From assembly GCA_934725525.1 (NCBI GenBank), contig CAKVCG010000069.1, forward strand, positions 1-8,956: 8,956 nucleotides of DNA. The letters run 5' to 3'. Under the pieces are notes generated by a model. The model was given only the letters and a program-made list of their open reading frames with translations, searched no databases and was not told where the DNA came from. The DNA is from an uncultured Brachyspira sp. GTDB lineage: Bacteria > Spirochaetota > Brachyspiria > Brachyspirales > Brachyspiraceae. The position numbers and the translations under genes were made by a program. Below, in pieces: positions 1 to 6,356 of the stretch. The number at the start of each line of letters is the position of its first letter. Positions within the stretch are counted from its first letter, which is position 1.

Positions 1-70
1 TTGTATTGTATTGTATTGTATTGTATTGTATTGTATTGTATTGTATTGTATTGTATTGTATTGTATTGTA
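1..70. repeat. Pentanucleotide tandem repeat, 14 copies of TTGTA
   Basis: Fourteen perfect, uninterrupted copies of TTGTA (TACAA on the minus strand) run from the first base to position 70. The array touches the edge, so the true copy number may be higher. On the minus strand it lies directly after an ATG and six codons, so it is probably translated. A 5-nt unit cycles through the same five codons (TAC AAT ACA ATA CAA, giving Tyr-Asn-Thr-Ile-Gln) in all three frames, and none is a stop. The array is therefore always open, but its copy number sets the frame downstream. Perfect short-unit arrays of this length are prone to slipped-strand mispairing. Confidence 0.97.
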
Positions 71-88
71 GAATTTATATCCGCTCAT
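1..88 (-). CDS. 5' end of a putative phase-variable gene, body outside window
   Basis: On the minus strand an ATG (88-86) opens a frame reading Met-Ser-Gly-Tyr-Lys-Phe, then four full Tyr-Asn-Thr-Ile-Gln units plus Tyr-Asn-Thr, to the window edge (29 codons). A purine-rich Shine-Dalgarno (AAAGGAAA, about 103-96) sits 9 nt from the ATG counted from its GGA. A perfect-consensus promoter lies further upstream. Start signals plus an intragenic 5-nt repeat match the layout of contingency genes, such as Haemophilus lic genes (CAAT repeats just inside the start) and Neisseria opa (CTCTT repeats). The N-terminus is not a signal peptide, which hints at a cytoplasmic product such as a modifying enzyme, but that is speculation. 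The function cannot be read from this fragment. Whether the gene is ON or OFF depends on the copy number and on sequence to the left. Confidence 0.6.
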   Translation of the reverse strand, partial: MSGYKFYNTIQYNTIQYNTIQYNTIQYNT

Positions 89-147
89 TTAAAAATTTCC
101 TTTCCCTAATAATTACAATTTACAACCAATTCAATTAATTTCAAATT

Positions 148-175
148 ATTATACATTATTAATAAAAATTGTCAA
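148..175 (-). promoter_or_regulatory. Perfect sigma-70 promoter of the leftward repeat gene
   Basis: Read on the minus strand, TTGACA occupies 175-170 and TATAAT 153-148, separated by 16 bp. Both hexamers match the vegetative sigma consensus exactly. The expected transcript start is near 141, giving a leader of about 52 nt that carries the Shine-Dalgarno near 100 and the ATG at 88. Even in an AT-rich region, two exact hexamers at correct spacing, followed by a ribosome site and a start, are unlikely by chance. It points away from the ABC-transporter operon, making 89-281 a divergent promoter region. Confidence 0.75.
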
Positions 176-225
176 TAGCTTTATTCATAAATTAGAATTA
201 GTTATAAACAAAAAATTAATTTATA

Positions 226-256
226 TTGAAATTATTGAAAAATAATATAATATATT
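226..256 (+). promoter_or_regulatory. Possible promoter of the ABC-transporter operon
   Basis: A perfect -10 hexamer TATAAT (246-251) lies 30 nt before the ATG of the ATPase gene. The best -35-like element, TTGAAA (226-231), is only 14 bp away; paired instead with TATATT (251-256) the spacer is 19 bp. Neither spacing is ideal, and the region is almost pure A+T, so chance matches are common. The position, a short leader and the lack of any upstream gene on this strand are the main support. Confidence 0.3.
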
Positions 257-281
257 ATTGAGTTCTTTTTAGGGGTAAGCT

Positions 282-1313
282 ATGATAAAAGTAGAAAATA
301 TCACTAAAAGATACAAAAATCATACCATTTTAAAATCAATTTCATTCAAAGTAGAAAAAGGCGAATTTGTATCGATAATCGGACCGAGCGGCTGCGGGAA
401 AACGACTCTATTAAAAATGATTAATAGACTCATAAAGCCGACTTCGGGGGAAATTTATATAAACGGCGAAAATATATACGATAAAGACCCGATAACTTTA
501 AGAAGAAATATGGGATATGTGATACAGCAAAACGGCTTGTTTCCCCATATGACTATCAAAGACAATATTGAAATTATACCGAAACTTGAAAAAAAGAATT
601 CGGACGAAATACATAAAAGAACAATCGAACTTATGAATATGGTAGATTTGAATCCAGAAGAATATTTGAATAGATATCCTTCCGAATTGAGCGGAGGACA
701 GCAGCAAAGAATCGGAGTCGCGAGAGCTTTTGCAAACGACACCGATATAGTTTTGATGGACGAACCTTTTAGCGCGCTTGACCCGATAACGAGAACAGAT
801 TTGCAAAACGAACTTTTAACATTGCAGTCGAAATTAAATAAAACTATTGTGTTTGTCACGCATGATATGGATGAAGCTTTGAAACTTTCAAATAAAATAT
901 GTTTAATGAAAGACGGAGAGATAATTCAATTTGACGAGCCAGAAAAAATATTGAAAGAACCCGAAAACGAATATGTTGAATCTTTTGTCGGCAAAAACAG
1001 AATTTGGGATAATCCAGAATATATAAGAGCGGAAGACATAATGGCAAATATAAATTATAATAACGGAATCACGGGATTTTTCACTTTGATAGCAAATAAA
1101 GGAAAATACAGAAAAACGCCAAAAATAAAATATGACGAAAATATAACCTCCGTCCTAAAAGCTTTGGAAGAAAATAAAGCGGGAAGTTTATATGTGGTAA
1201 ACGAAAAAAATAAAATAATAGGAATAATAACTCAAAACGAACTAGTGGCAATATTGAATCAAAAATTTATTAGAGAAGATAGCGAAGATAAGATTAAGGA
1301 GTTTAACTATTGA
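282..1313 (+). CDS. opuCA: OpuC/EgtV-type ABC transporter ATPase with C-terminal CBS domain
   Basis: This is the ATP-hydrolysing subunit of an importer of the quaternary-amine (OpuA/OpuC/ProU) class, acting on the cytoplasmic face of the membrane. Visible motifs are Walker A GPSGCGKTT (residues 34-42), Q-loop glutamines 82-83, signature LSGGQ (136-140), Walker B ending in D160-E161, and the switch histidine H194. A CBS-type repeat spans about 284-328; the region before it (about 248-283) is a poor match to a first CBS. In the family, CBS domains sense ionic strength or nucleotides. At 343 residues it is slightly shorter than OpuCA proteins with two clear CBS repeats. The start is supported by AGGGG (271-275), 6 nt upstream. 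Its stop overlaps the TTG start of the fused permease gene, so the two are probably translationally coupled. Substrate is uncertain: betaine, choline, carnitine or ergothioneine. Confidence 0.88.
   Translation: MIKVENITKRYKNHTILKSISFKVEKGEFVSIIGPSGCGKTTLLKMINRLIKPTSGEIYINGENIYDKDPITLRRNMGYVIQQNGLFPHMTIKDNIEIIPKLEKKNSDEIHKRTIELMNMVDLNPEEYLNRYPSELSGGQQQRIGVARAFANDTDIVLMDEPFSALDPITRTDLQNELLTLQSKLNKTIVFVTHDMDEALKLSNKICLMKDGEIIQFDEPEKILKEPENEYVESFVGKNRIWDNPEYIRAEDIMANINYNNGITGFFTLIANKGKYRKTPKIKYDENITSVLKALEENKAGSLYVVNEKNKIIGIITQNELVAILNQKFIREDSEDKIKEFNY
1296..1313 (+). promoter_or_regulatory. Shine-Dalgarno and TTGA start/stop overlap that fixes a TTG start
   Basis: AAGGAG at 1296-1301 is followed after 8 nt by TTG at 1310-1312. 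The TGA ending the ATPase frame is at 1311-1313, so the two genes share the four bases TTGA. The strong ribosome site and the lack of a nearby ATG in the permease frame identify TTG as the start. Such overlaps usually couple translation and keep subunit levels matched. Confidence 0.8.
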
Positions 1314-2893
1314 ATATAATTTCAGAATTCTTAATCTATATAATAGAACATAGAGCGGAAATATTAAATCTTTTATTTCAGCATATAAGATTAACGGCAT
1401 TTGCGGTAATATTTTCAATAATGCTCGGCGTTCCGTTCGGAATATTGATAAAACATGTTCAAAAATTAAATAAACCGATTTTAGGATTTGCAAATATAAT
1501 ACAGGCTATACCGAGTATGGCGCTTTTGGGAATATCGATTCCGATACTTGGGATAGGTTCTGCGCCAGCGATATTTATGGTTATATTATATTCTTTACTT
1601 CCCATAATAAAAAACACATATACTGGACTTTCAAATATAAGTCCTCAAATAATAGAAGCGGCAAAAGGAATAGGACTGACCAAAACTCAAGTATTATTTA
1701 AAATACAAATTCCTTTGTCTTTGCCCGTAATAATGGCGGGAATAAGAGTTTCGGCGGTTACTTCCGTAGGTTTGATGACTATAGCCGCTTATGTCGGGGC
1801 TGGAGGATTGGGCTATTTGGTATTTGCGGGAATAAGAACGATTAATAATTATCAAATATTGGCGGGCGCAATTCCGGCCTGTTTGCTCGCGTTATTTGTG
1901 GATTATATATTTTCAATAATAGAAAGATTGGTTACTCCGATTAGTTTGCAGGCAACCGAAATAATCAAAAGAAAAGAATTGGAAGAAAAAAGAAAAAAAG
2001 AAAAAATTATTATATATGTCGTTATTGCCATTATTTTGATTATAATAGGAACTCAAATAATAAAATTAAGCGGAAATAAAAAAGAAAGCATAACCGTTTC
2101 TTCTTTAATGTTTACCGAACAGATTATATTAGGAAATATGGTTTCAGATTTGATAGAAGCAAAAACGGATTTAACTGTTGAAAGAAAATTAGCTTTGGGC
2201 GGAACTCAAATAGTTTTTCAGGCTTTGGATAGAGGCGATGTCGATTTATATGTCGATTATACGGGAACGATGTTTGCAAGTTTGCTTAATTATACTCCGA
2301 CAAACGATGCCGATTTTGTATATAATATAGTTAAAAGAGATATGAAAAGCAAATATAATATCGAAACTTTAGCTCCTTTTAATTTCAATAATACTTATGT
2401 TATCGCTATAAGAGAAGACACTCGAAGAAGATATAATATTAATAATATTAGCGATATGCGGACGGCTTCGAGCGATTTAAGATTTTGCGGAACTTTGGAG
2501 TTTATGAATAGAGCGGACGGAATAATCGGACTGACTAATATTTATTCTTTATCGTTTAATGATTATGTAGCCATAGACGATGCTCCAAGATATATAGCTT
2601 TAGATTCAAAAGAAGTCGATGTTATAACGGCGTTTTCTACGGACGGGCTTTTGAAAAAATTCTCTCTTATAACTTTGGAAGACGATAAAAAATTCTTTCC
2701 TCCATATTATGCCGTTCCTTTTATCCGAGCGGAAACCTTAAATAAATATCCTCAAATTGCGGAGATTTTGGAAAGATTGGGAAATCTGCTTGACGAAGAA
2801 ACTATGATAGAATTAAATTATCAAGTTGACGAATTGCAAAAAGACCCAAAAGAAGTGGTTAGAGAATTTCTTACAAAGAATAAATTAAACTAA
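1310..2893 (+). CDS. opuCB: Fused permease and substrate-binding protein of OpuC/EgtU type
   Basis: One 527-residue chain joins the membrane channel and the solute-binding domain of the importer. Residues about 20-210 are a hydrophobic permease domain with an EAA loop (E116-A117-A118, G122, then IPLSLP at 134-139) that docks on the ATPase. A charged linker (about 218-232) is followed by a membrane anchor (233-250). An OpuAC/ProX-type binding domain (about 258-527) follows, with GGTQ (297-300), YVDYTGT (314-320), NNTY (360-363) and PPYYAVP (464-470). The order places the binding domain outside the membrane. The start is TTG: AAGGAG (1296-1301) lies 8 nt before it, and TTGA overlaps the stop of the ATPase gene; the first in-frame ATG would cut into the first membrane segment. 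Known fused relatives include ergothioneine (EgtU) and bile or compatible-solute systems, so the ligand cannot be assigned from sequence alone. Confidence 0.87.
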   Translation: MNIISEFLIYIIEHRAEILNLLFQHIRLTAFAVIFSIMLGVPFGILIKHVQKLNKPILGFANIIQAIPSMALLGISIPILGIGSAPAIFMVILYSLLPIIKNTYTGLSNISPQIIEAAKGIGLTKTQVLFKIQIPLSLPVIMAGIRVSAVTSVGLMTIAAYVGAGGLGYLVFAGIRTINNYQILAGAIPACLLALFVDYIFSIIERLVTPISLQATEIIKRKELEEKRKKEKIIIYVVIAIILIIIGTQIIKLSGNKKESITVSSLMFTEQIILGNMVSDLIEAKTDLTVERKLALGGTQIVFQALDRGDVDLYVDYTGTMFASLLNYTPTNDADFVYNIVKRDMKSKYNIETLAPFNFNNTYVIAIREDTRRRYNINNISDMRTASSDLRFCGTLEFMNRADGIIGLTNIYSLSFNDYVAIDDAPRYIALDSKEVDVITAFSTDGLLKKFSLITLEDDKKFFPPYYAVPFIRAETLNKYPQIAEILERLGNLLDEETMIELNYQVDELQKDPKEVVREFLTKNKLN

Positions 2894-2910
2894 TAAATAG
2901 GAGTTATAAA

Positions 2911-3093
2911 ATGAAAAAGATTATAATTTTATTTTTAATGTTTTCCGCCATAGTTTTCGCAGAATGGTCGTATAGTATCCATCATAATGATAAGGGGAAG
3001 TTATTAGCTACTTTTGATTTAGAAGGTTTAAAAGAAATTATAGAACAAAAACTTGGTAATTCTGATTGGTATAAAAATAAATTAAATGATTAA
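2911..3093 (+). CDS. Small predicted secreted protein of unknown function, 60 aa
   Basis: A short gene follows the fused permease gene by 17 nt, with AGGAG (2899-2903) 7 nt before its ATG, so it is very probably translated with the transporter operon. Residues 1-17 form a classic signal peptide: MKK, a hydrophobic core, then VFA before Glu18, giving a likely cleavage after Ala17. The mature part, about 43 residues, starts Glu-Trp-Ser-Tyr-Ser. It contains a charged, probably helical stretch (about 37-47) and ends Trp-Tyr-Lys-Asn-Lys-Leu-Asn-Asp. There is no lipobox cysteine, so it is probably periplasmic or secreted. I do not recognise the family. It could be a transporter accessory peptide, or the 5' remnant of a longer secreted protein; downstream sequence in the same frame shows no obvious continuation. 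Confidence 0.65.
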   Translation: MKKIIILFLMFSAIVFAEWSYSIHHNDKGKLLATFDLEGLKEIIEQKLGNSDWYKNKLND

Positions 3094-3151
3094 TTAATTT
3101 TAGAATAAAAAATAGTTTTTGGCGACTGCTCGACTTTGGCGTTGATAACAA

Positions 3152-3185
3152 ATTGGATTGCTTCGTTCTCACTCGCAATGACAAA
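3152..3185. repeat. Imperfect palindromic element, ATTGC...GCAAT type
   Basis: ATTGC (3157-3161) and GCAAT (3175-3179) are inverted arms around a TTCGTTCTCACTC core. On the minus strand the unit reads TCATTGCGAG ... GAACGAAGCAATCC. From general knowledge, sequences of the form TCATTGCGAG..GAAGCAATCC recur as dispersed repeats in several unrelated bacterial genomes. A degraded second copy appears to lie at about 3286-3305 (ATTGCTTCATTC then ATAATGG). The dispersed nature here is inferred, not measured. Confidence 0.5.
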
Positions 3186-3201
3186 TAACTAAACAAAAAA
3201 A

Positions 3202-3280
3202 TTGATAACAAGGGGTTTCAACCCCTTGTGTTAACATTTCGGAGATAAGCACACAATGGGCTAAAGCCCGTTGTTATCAA
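3202..3280. repeat. Nested inverted-repeat element with two internal hairpins
   Basis: The element is bounded by TTGATAACAA (3202-3211) and its exact reverse complement TTGTTATCAA (3271-3280). Inside are two hairpins. The left one is a perfect 10-bp stem, ACAAGGGGTT / AACCCCTTGT, with a 2-base spacer (3208-3229). The right one is ACAATGGGCT / AGCCCGTTGT with one G-U-type mismatch (3252-3273). A small palindrome TGTTAACA lies at 3229-3236. A further direct copy of TTGATAACAA is at 3142-3151. Neither stem is followed by a T-run, so this is not a typical intrinsic terminator. It resembles REP-like or MITE-like intergenic elements. Confidence 0.7.
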
Positions 3281-3321
3281 AAAACTGAATTGCTTCATTC
3301 ATAATGGTTAAATTTATAAAA

Positions 3322-3349
3322 TTGATTTTTTTAATTTAAATAATATAAT
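3322..3349 (+). promoter_or_regulatory. Probable dxr promoter
   Basis: TTGATT (3322-3327) and an exact TATAAT (3344-3349) are spaced by 16 bp. A transcript starting near 3356 would have a leader of about 30 nt before the dxr ATG. It lies just downstream of the repeat element, so dxr is probably transcribed independently of the transporter operon. The AT-rich setting lowers certainty. Confidence 0.45.
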
Positions 3350-3386
3350 AAATTTCTAATTAACTAAAAATAAAAACGGATTAAAA

Positions 3387-4547
3387 ATGAAAAAAAAAGT
3401 TCTTATACTCGGTTCGACTGGCTCGATAGGAAATAATACATGCTCGGTTATTAGAGAGTTCGAAAACGATTTTGAAATAGTGGGACTTTCCACAAATTCT
3501 AAAATTGATATTCTAAAAAAACAAATATATGAATTTAATCCAAAAAAAATTCATATATCTTCAGAATCCGCATTAAACGATTTTAAAAATAGTTTTAAAA
3601 ATAATTCAAAAGAAAAAAATATTATTCATGAAGGAAATATAACGGAATTTGTTAGAGATATTGAATTCGATATATTGGTAAACGCATTGACGGGATACGC
3701 GGGATTTTTACCAACGATAGAAGCGATAAAAAAAGGAAAAACGATAGCGCTCGCAAATAAAGAGACTTTGGTTGTAGGAGGCGATATAATAAACGATTTT
3801 GTAAAAAAATATAACGCGAGTTTGATTCCGATTGATAGCGAACATTCCGCTATATTTCAAATATTAAGGCATTTCAAAGACGCTCAAATTTCAAAAGTAA
3901 TAATAACCGCTTCTGGAGGACCGTTTTTCAGAACTACAAAAGAAGAATTAAAAAATGTCAGCGTTGAAATGGCGTTGAAACATCCCACTTGGAATATGGG
4001 CGGAAAAATTACGATTGACAGCGCTACAATGATGAATAAAGGCTTTGAAGTTATAGAAGCGCATCATTTATTTAATTTGGATTACGATAAAATCGAAACA
4101 ATAATTCATCCTCAAAGTTTGATTCATTCGATGGTTGAATTCGTTGACGGAGAGATTTACGCTCAAATCGGAAAAAACGATATGAGGCTTCCGATTCAGT
4201 ATGCCCTAACCTACCCCGAAATTAGAAATACGCCTTTTGAAAAATTGAAATTGTATGAACATTCGGAAATTAATTTTTATAAAATGGATTTTGACAAATT
4301 CGTTATGCTTAAACTCGCTTATGAATGCGGTAAAAAAGGAGGACTTTATCCTTGCGTTTTGAACGCGGCAAACGAGATATGCGTTTATTCTTTTTTAGAG
4401 AAAAAAATCAGCTTTACGAATATATTCGATATTGTCCAAAAAATTTGCGACAGAGAAATAAATCTTTCGCTTACGATAGAAAATATTATAAATACCGATA
4501 AACAAATCAGAGAAGAAACTTTGAAAGAAATAGAATTATTACAATAA
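3387..4547 (+). CDS. dxr: 1-deoxy-D-xylulose 5-phosphate reductoisomerase
   Basis: This cytosolic enzyme converts 1-deoxy-D-xylulose 5-phosphate to 2-C-methyl-D-erythritol 4-phosphate with NADPH and a divalent metal. It is the second step of the MEP isoprenoid pathway and the target of fosmidomycin. The NADPH-binding loop LGSTGSIG is at residues 8-15 and the ALANKET motif at 121-127. Metal ligands are D150 and E152 (PIDSEHSA) and E221. Substrate-binding residues are S176 (TASGG), H199 and W202 (HPTWNMGG), S212, N217 and K218 (DSATMMNKG). The 386-residue length is normal for the family, and no key residue is missing. The ribosome site is weak (CGGA, 3377-3380). In many bacteria dxr sits beside cdsA, uppS or rseP; here it stands alone, converging on an ABC-F gene with 3 bp between stop codons. 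Confidence 0.97.
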   Translation: MKKKVLILGSTGSIGNNTCSVIREFENDFEIVGLSTNSKIDILKKQIYEFNPKKIHISSESALNDFKNSFKNNSKEKNIIHEGNITEFVRDIEFDILVNALTGYAGFLPTIEAIKKGKTIALANKETLVVGGDIINDFVKKYNASLIPIDSEHSAIFQILRHFKDAQISKVIITASGGPFFRTTKEELKNVSVEMALKHPTWNMGGKITIDSATMMNKGFEVIEAHHLFNLDYDKIETIIHPQSLIHSMVEFVDGEIYAQIGKNDMRLPIQYALTYPEIRNTPFEKLKLYEHSEINFYKMDFDKFVMLKLAYECGKKGGLYPCVLNAANEICVYSFLEKKISFTNIFDIVQKICDREINLSLTIENIINTDKQIREETLKEIELLQ

Positions 4548-4550
4548 TTT

Positions 4551-6356
4551 TTATAATAATTTTTTTATATCGTCAATTTCTTCGTTAATCGTTAGCCATT
4601 CGTTTTCCGCTTTTTCTATGAGTTTTTTAATTTCAAGTAATCTTTTGCTTTTTTCTTCGTCATAAGAAACTTCAAAAAATTTTAACAATTCTTTTTCTTC
4701 GGCTTTATAATCATTAATTTGACTTTCGGACTTTTTTAATATTGTTTCGCATTTTGAAAGCTTATTTCTAATTTTTTTTCTATCTTCATAACTATTTTTA
4801 TTTTCGCTTATATTATTTTTATTATTGTTATTATTGTTTTGAAATTTAATTTCCTCTTCCTCTTCTTTTAAGGCTTCGAGACGAGTTTTATAAACATAAG
4901 AATCGTAATCTCCCGAATAGAGAGATATTTTTTTATCTTTAATTTCAATAATCGTATCCGCGAGCAAACTTGTAAATGTTCTGTCATGCGAAGTGAAAAA
5001 AATCGTTCCCATATAATCTTTAAGAGAATTTGCCAAAGCTTCAACGGTTTCAAAATCCAAATGATTCGTAGGTTCGTCCAAAATCAAAACATCGGCGCAT
5101 TGAGTTATTGCGGACAAAAGCGATAATCTTGCCATTTCGCCTCCGCTTAAAACCTTGACATCTTTATTAATATCGTCTCCAGAAAATAAAAAACTTCCGA
5201 GCAATGTTAAAAGTTCCTGATGCAATAATCCTTGTTTTGCATGTTTTTTCAAATACGATAAAACAGTGTCGTTAGCCGTTACATTTTTATAAGTGTCTTC
5301 TCCGAAATACGCGATTTTTATTCCTTGAGCGTAATTATAATTTCCAGAGAGCGCTTTTATTCTTCCCGAAATCGTTCTTAAAAAAGTCGTTTTGCCTTCT
5401 CCGTTTTGTCCAAGCACGGCGACTTTGCTTCCTCTGAATATTTCGATTCTCTTGCTTTCGGCTACAATTTTTTTATCGTATCCTATATTCAAATTATCCG
5501 AAATTAGCGCGAAACCTTTTTTCTCTTGGACTGCTGGCAATTTTATTTTTACATTTTTCGCGGGGTGCGTTATTTCAATAGTTTTTAATTTTTCTATTTG
5601 TTTTATTCGAGATTGAACGGATTTCGCTTTAGTGGCTTTATATCTAAATCTTTCGATAAATCTCTCCAAATGAGCTTTTCTCTCTTCGATATTTTTATTA
5701 TATTTTTTTATCGAGGCTTCTTTTTCTTCTTTATATTCAAAATAATCTTCTATATCCGCGGGAAAATAAGTTATTTTTCCGTTTTCTATTTCAACGGTTT
5801 TTTCGCAAGTGGTTTTTAAAAATTCTCTATCATGCGATACGATTAAAAAACCTCCTTTATAATCGAGCAAGAAATTTTCCAAATCGATTAATGTATTCAA
5901 ATCTAAAAAATTTGAAGGTTCGTCAAGAATCAAGAAATTCGGTTCATGTAGCATCATTTCGGAAAGTTTTATTCTCATTCTATAACCGCTCGACAAATCG
6001 CCAATATTATAATTAACTTTTATATGGTCGATTCCAAATCTGTTAGCTATTTTTGAACAAACCCAAGATTCTTTATTGGTAGCTTTCATTAGATAATCGA
6101 GGACTTTTTCCATTTCGTCAAAATTAGCTCCTTGCGACAAATAACCGATTCTTACTTCGTCCGAAAATATTACCTCTCCATCGTCAGCTTCCTCTTCGCC
6201 CATAAGTATTTTTATTAAAGTCGTTTTTCCAGCTCCGTTCCTTCCAATCATTCCTATTTTAGATTTTTCTTCTATAAGCAAATTAACTTTATCGAGCAAA
6301 ATTTTATTAACGAAACTTTTCGACACATTGACTATATTTATAACATTTTTTGCCAT
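4551..6356 (-). CDS. ABC-F family ATPase, ribosome-associated type
   Basis: A 601-residue soluble protein with two ABC ATPase domains in tandem and no membrane segments, typical of ABC-F proteins that act on the ribosome (EttA, Uup and YbiT relatives; some confer antibiotic resistance). Domain 1 has Walker A GRNGAGKTT (38-46), signature LSSGYRMR (121-128), Walker B LILDEP (142-147) and SHD (174-176). The charged interdomain linker spans about 200-265. Domain 2 has GQNGEGKTT (316-324), LSGGE (403-407), ILDEPTNHLD (425-434) and SHD (456-458). A poly-Glu and Asn-rich spacer (about 498-519) leads to a C-terminal coiled coil (about 522-600), an arrangement like Uup. The first signature has Ser for the usual first Gly. 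No good Shine-Dalgarno precedes the ATG. Whether it is housekeeping or a resistance factor cannot be told from sequence. Confidence 0.93.
   Translation of the reverse strand: MAKNVINIVNVSKSFVNKILLDKVNLLIEEKSKIGMIGRNGAGKTTLIKILMGEEEADDGEVIFSDEVRIGYLSQGANFDEMEKVLDYLMKATNKESWVCSKIANRFGIDHIKVNYNIGDLSSGYRMRIKLSEMMLHEPNFLILDEPSNFLDLNTLIDLENFLLDYKGGFLIVSHDREFLKTTCEKTVEIENGKITYFPADIEDYFEYKEEKEASIKKYNKNIEERKAHLERFIERFRYKATKAKSVQSRIKQIEKLKTIEITHPAKNVKIKLPAVQEKKGFALISDNLNIGYDKKIVAESKRIEIFRGSKVAVLGQNGEGKTTFLRTISGRIKALSGNYNYAQGIKIAYFGEDTYKNVTANDTVLSYLKKHAKQGLLHQELLTLLGSFLFSGDDINKDVKVLSGGEMARLSLLSAITQCADVLILDEPTNHLDFETVEALANSLKDYMGTIFFTSHDRTFTSLLADTIIEIKDKKISLYSGDYDSYVYKTRLEALKEEEEEIKFQNNNNNNKNNISENKNSYEDRKKIRNKLSKCETILKKSESQINDYKAEEKELLKFFEVSYDEEKSKRLLEIKKLIEKAENEWLTINEEIDDIKKLL
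4805..4842. repeat. In-frame AAT/AAC-rich low-complexity tract within the ABC-F gene
   Basis: A near-triplet array (ATT/GTT on the plus strand) encodes the Asn-rich spacer of the ABC-F protein, six consecutive Asn then Lys-Asn-Asn. Because the unit is a codon, length change would lengthen or shorten the hinge between the ATPase core and the C-terminal coiled coil without breaking the frame. It directly adjoins a Glu-rich stretch. Confidence 0.7.

Larger units (their letters stand above)
3094..3386. other. Intergenic region with GC-richer repeat patch, no gene seen
   Basis: This 293-nt gap separates the transporter operon from dxr. Its middle (about 3116-3280) is much richer in G+C than its surroundings: 29 of 60 bases in 3121-3180 and 33 of 80 in 3201-3280. 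It holds the inverted repeats and repeated 10-mers listed separately, and the last 70 bases carry a probable dxr promoter. No convincing ribosome site plus open frame is present. Composition and repeat content suggest a dispersed non-coding repeat that inserted or expanded here. Confidence 0.6.

Noticed and set aside
2..109. Plus-strand open frame through the TTGTA array (Leu-Tyr-Cys-Ile-Val units) ending at TAA 107-109
   Set aside because: The array is open in every frame on both strands, so openness is no evidence. This reading has no visible start, while the minus strand has a promoter, ribosome site and ATG in the right order.
110..281. Riboswitch or structured leader before the importer operon
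   Set aside because: The stretch is nearly all A+T with no stable stems; only divergent promoter elements are visible.
455..859. Antisense open frames inside the ABC ATPase gene
   Set aside because: They mirror a strongly conserved coding frame, have no ribosome site and encode no recognisable protein.
3208..3229. Perfect hairpin as an intrinsic terminator of the importer operon
   Set aside because: The stem is strong but followed by GTTAACATTTC, not a T-run, and it lies 115 bp past the last stop inside a symmetric repeat element.
5392..5819. Plus-strand open frames inside the ABC-F gene
   Set aside because: They oppose a clear two-domain ATPase frame, are hydrophobic shadows typical of antisense AT-rich DNA and lack start signals.
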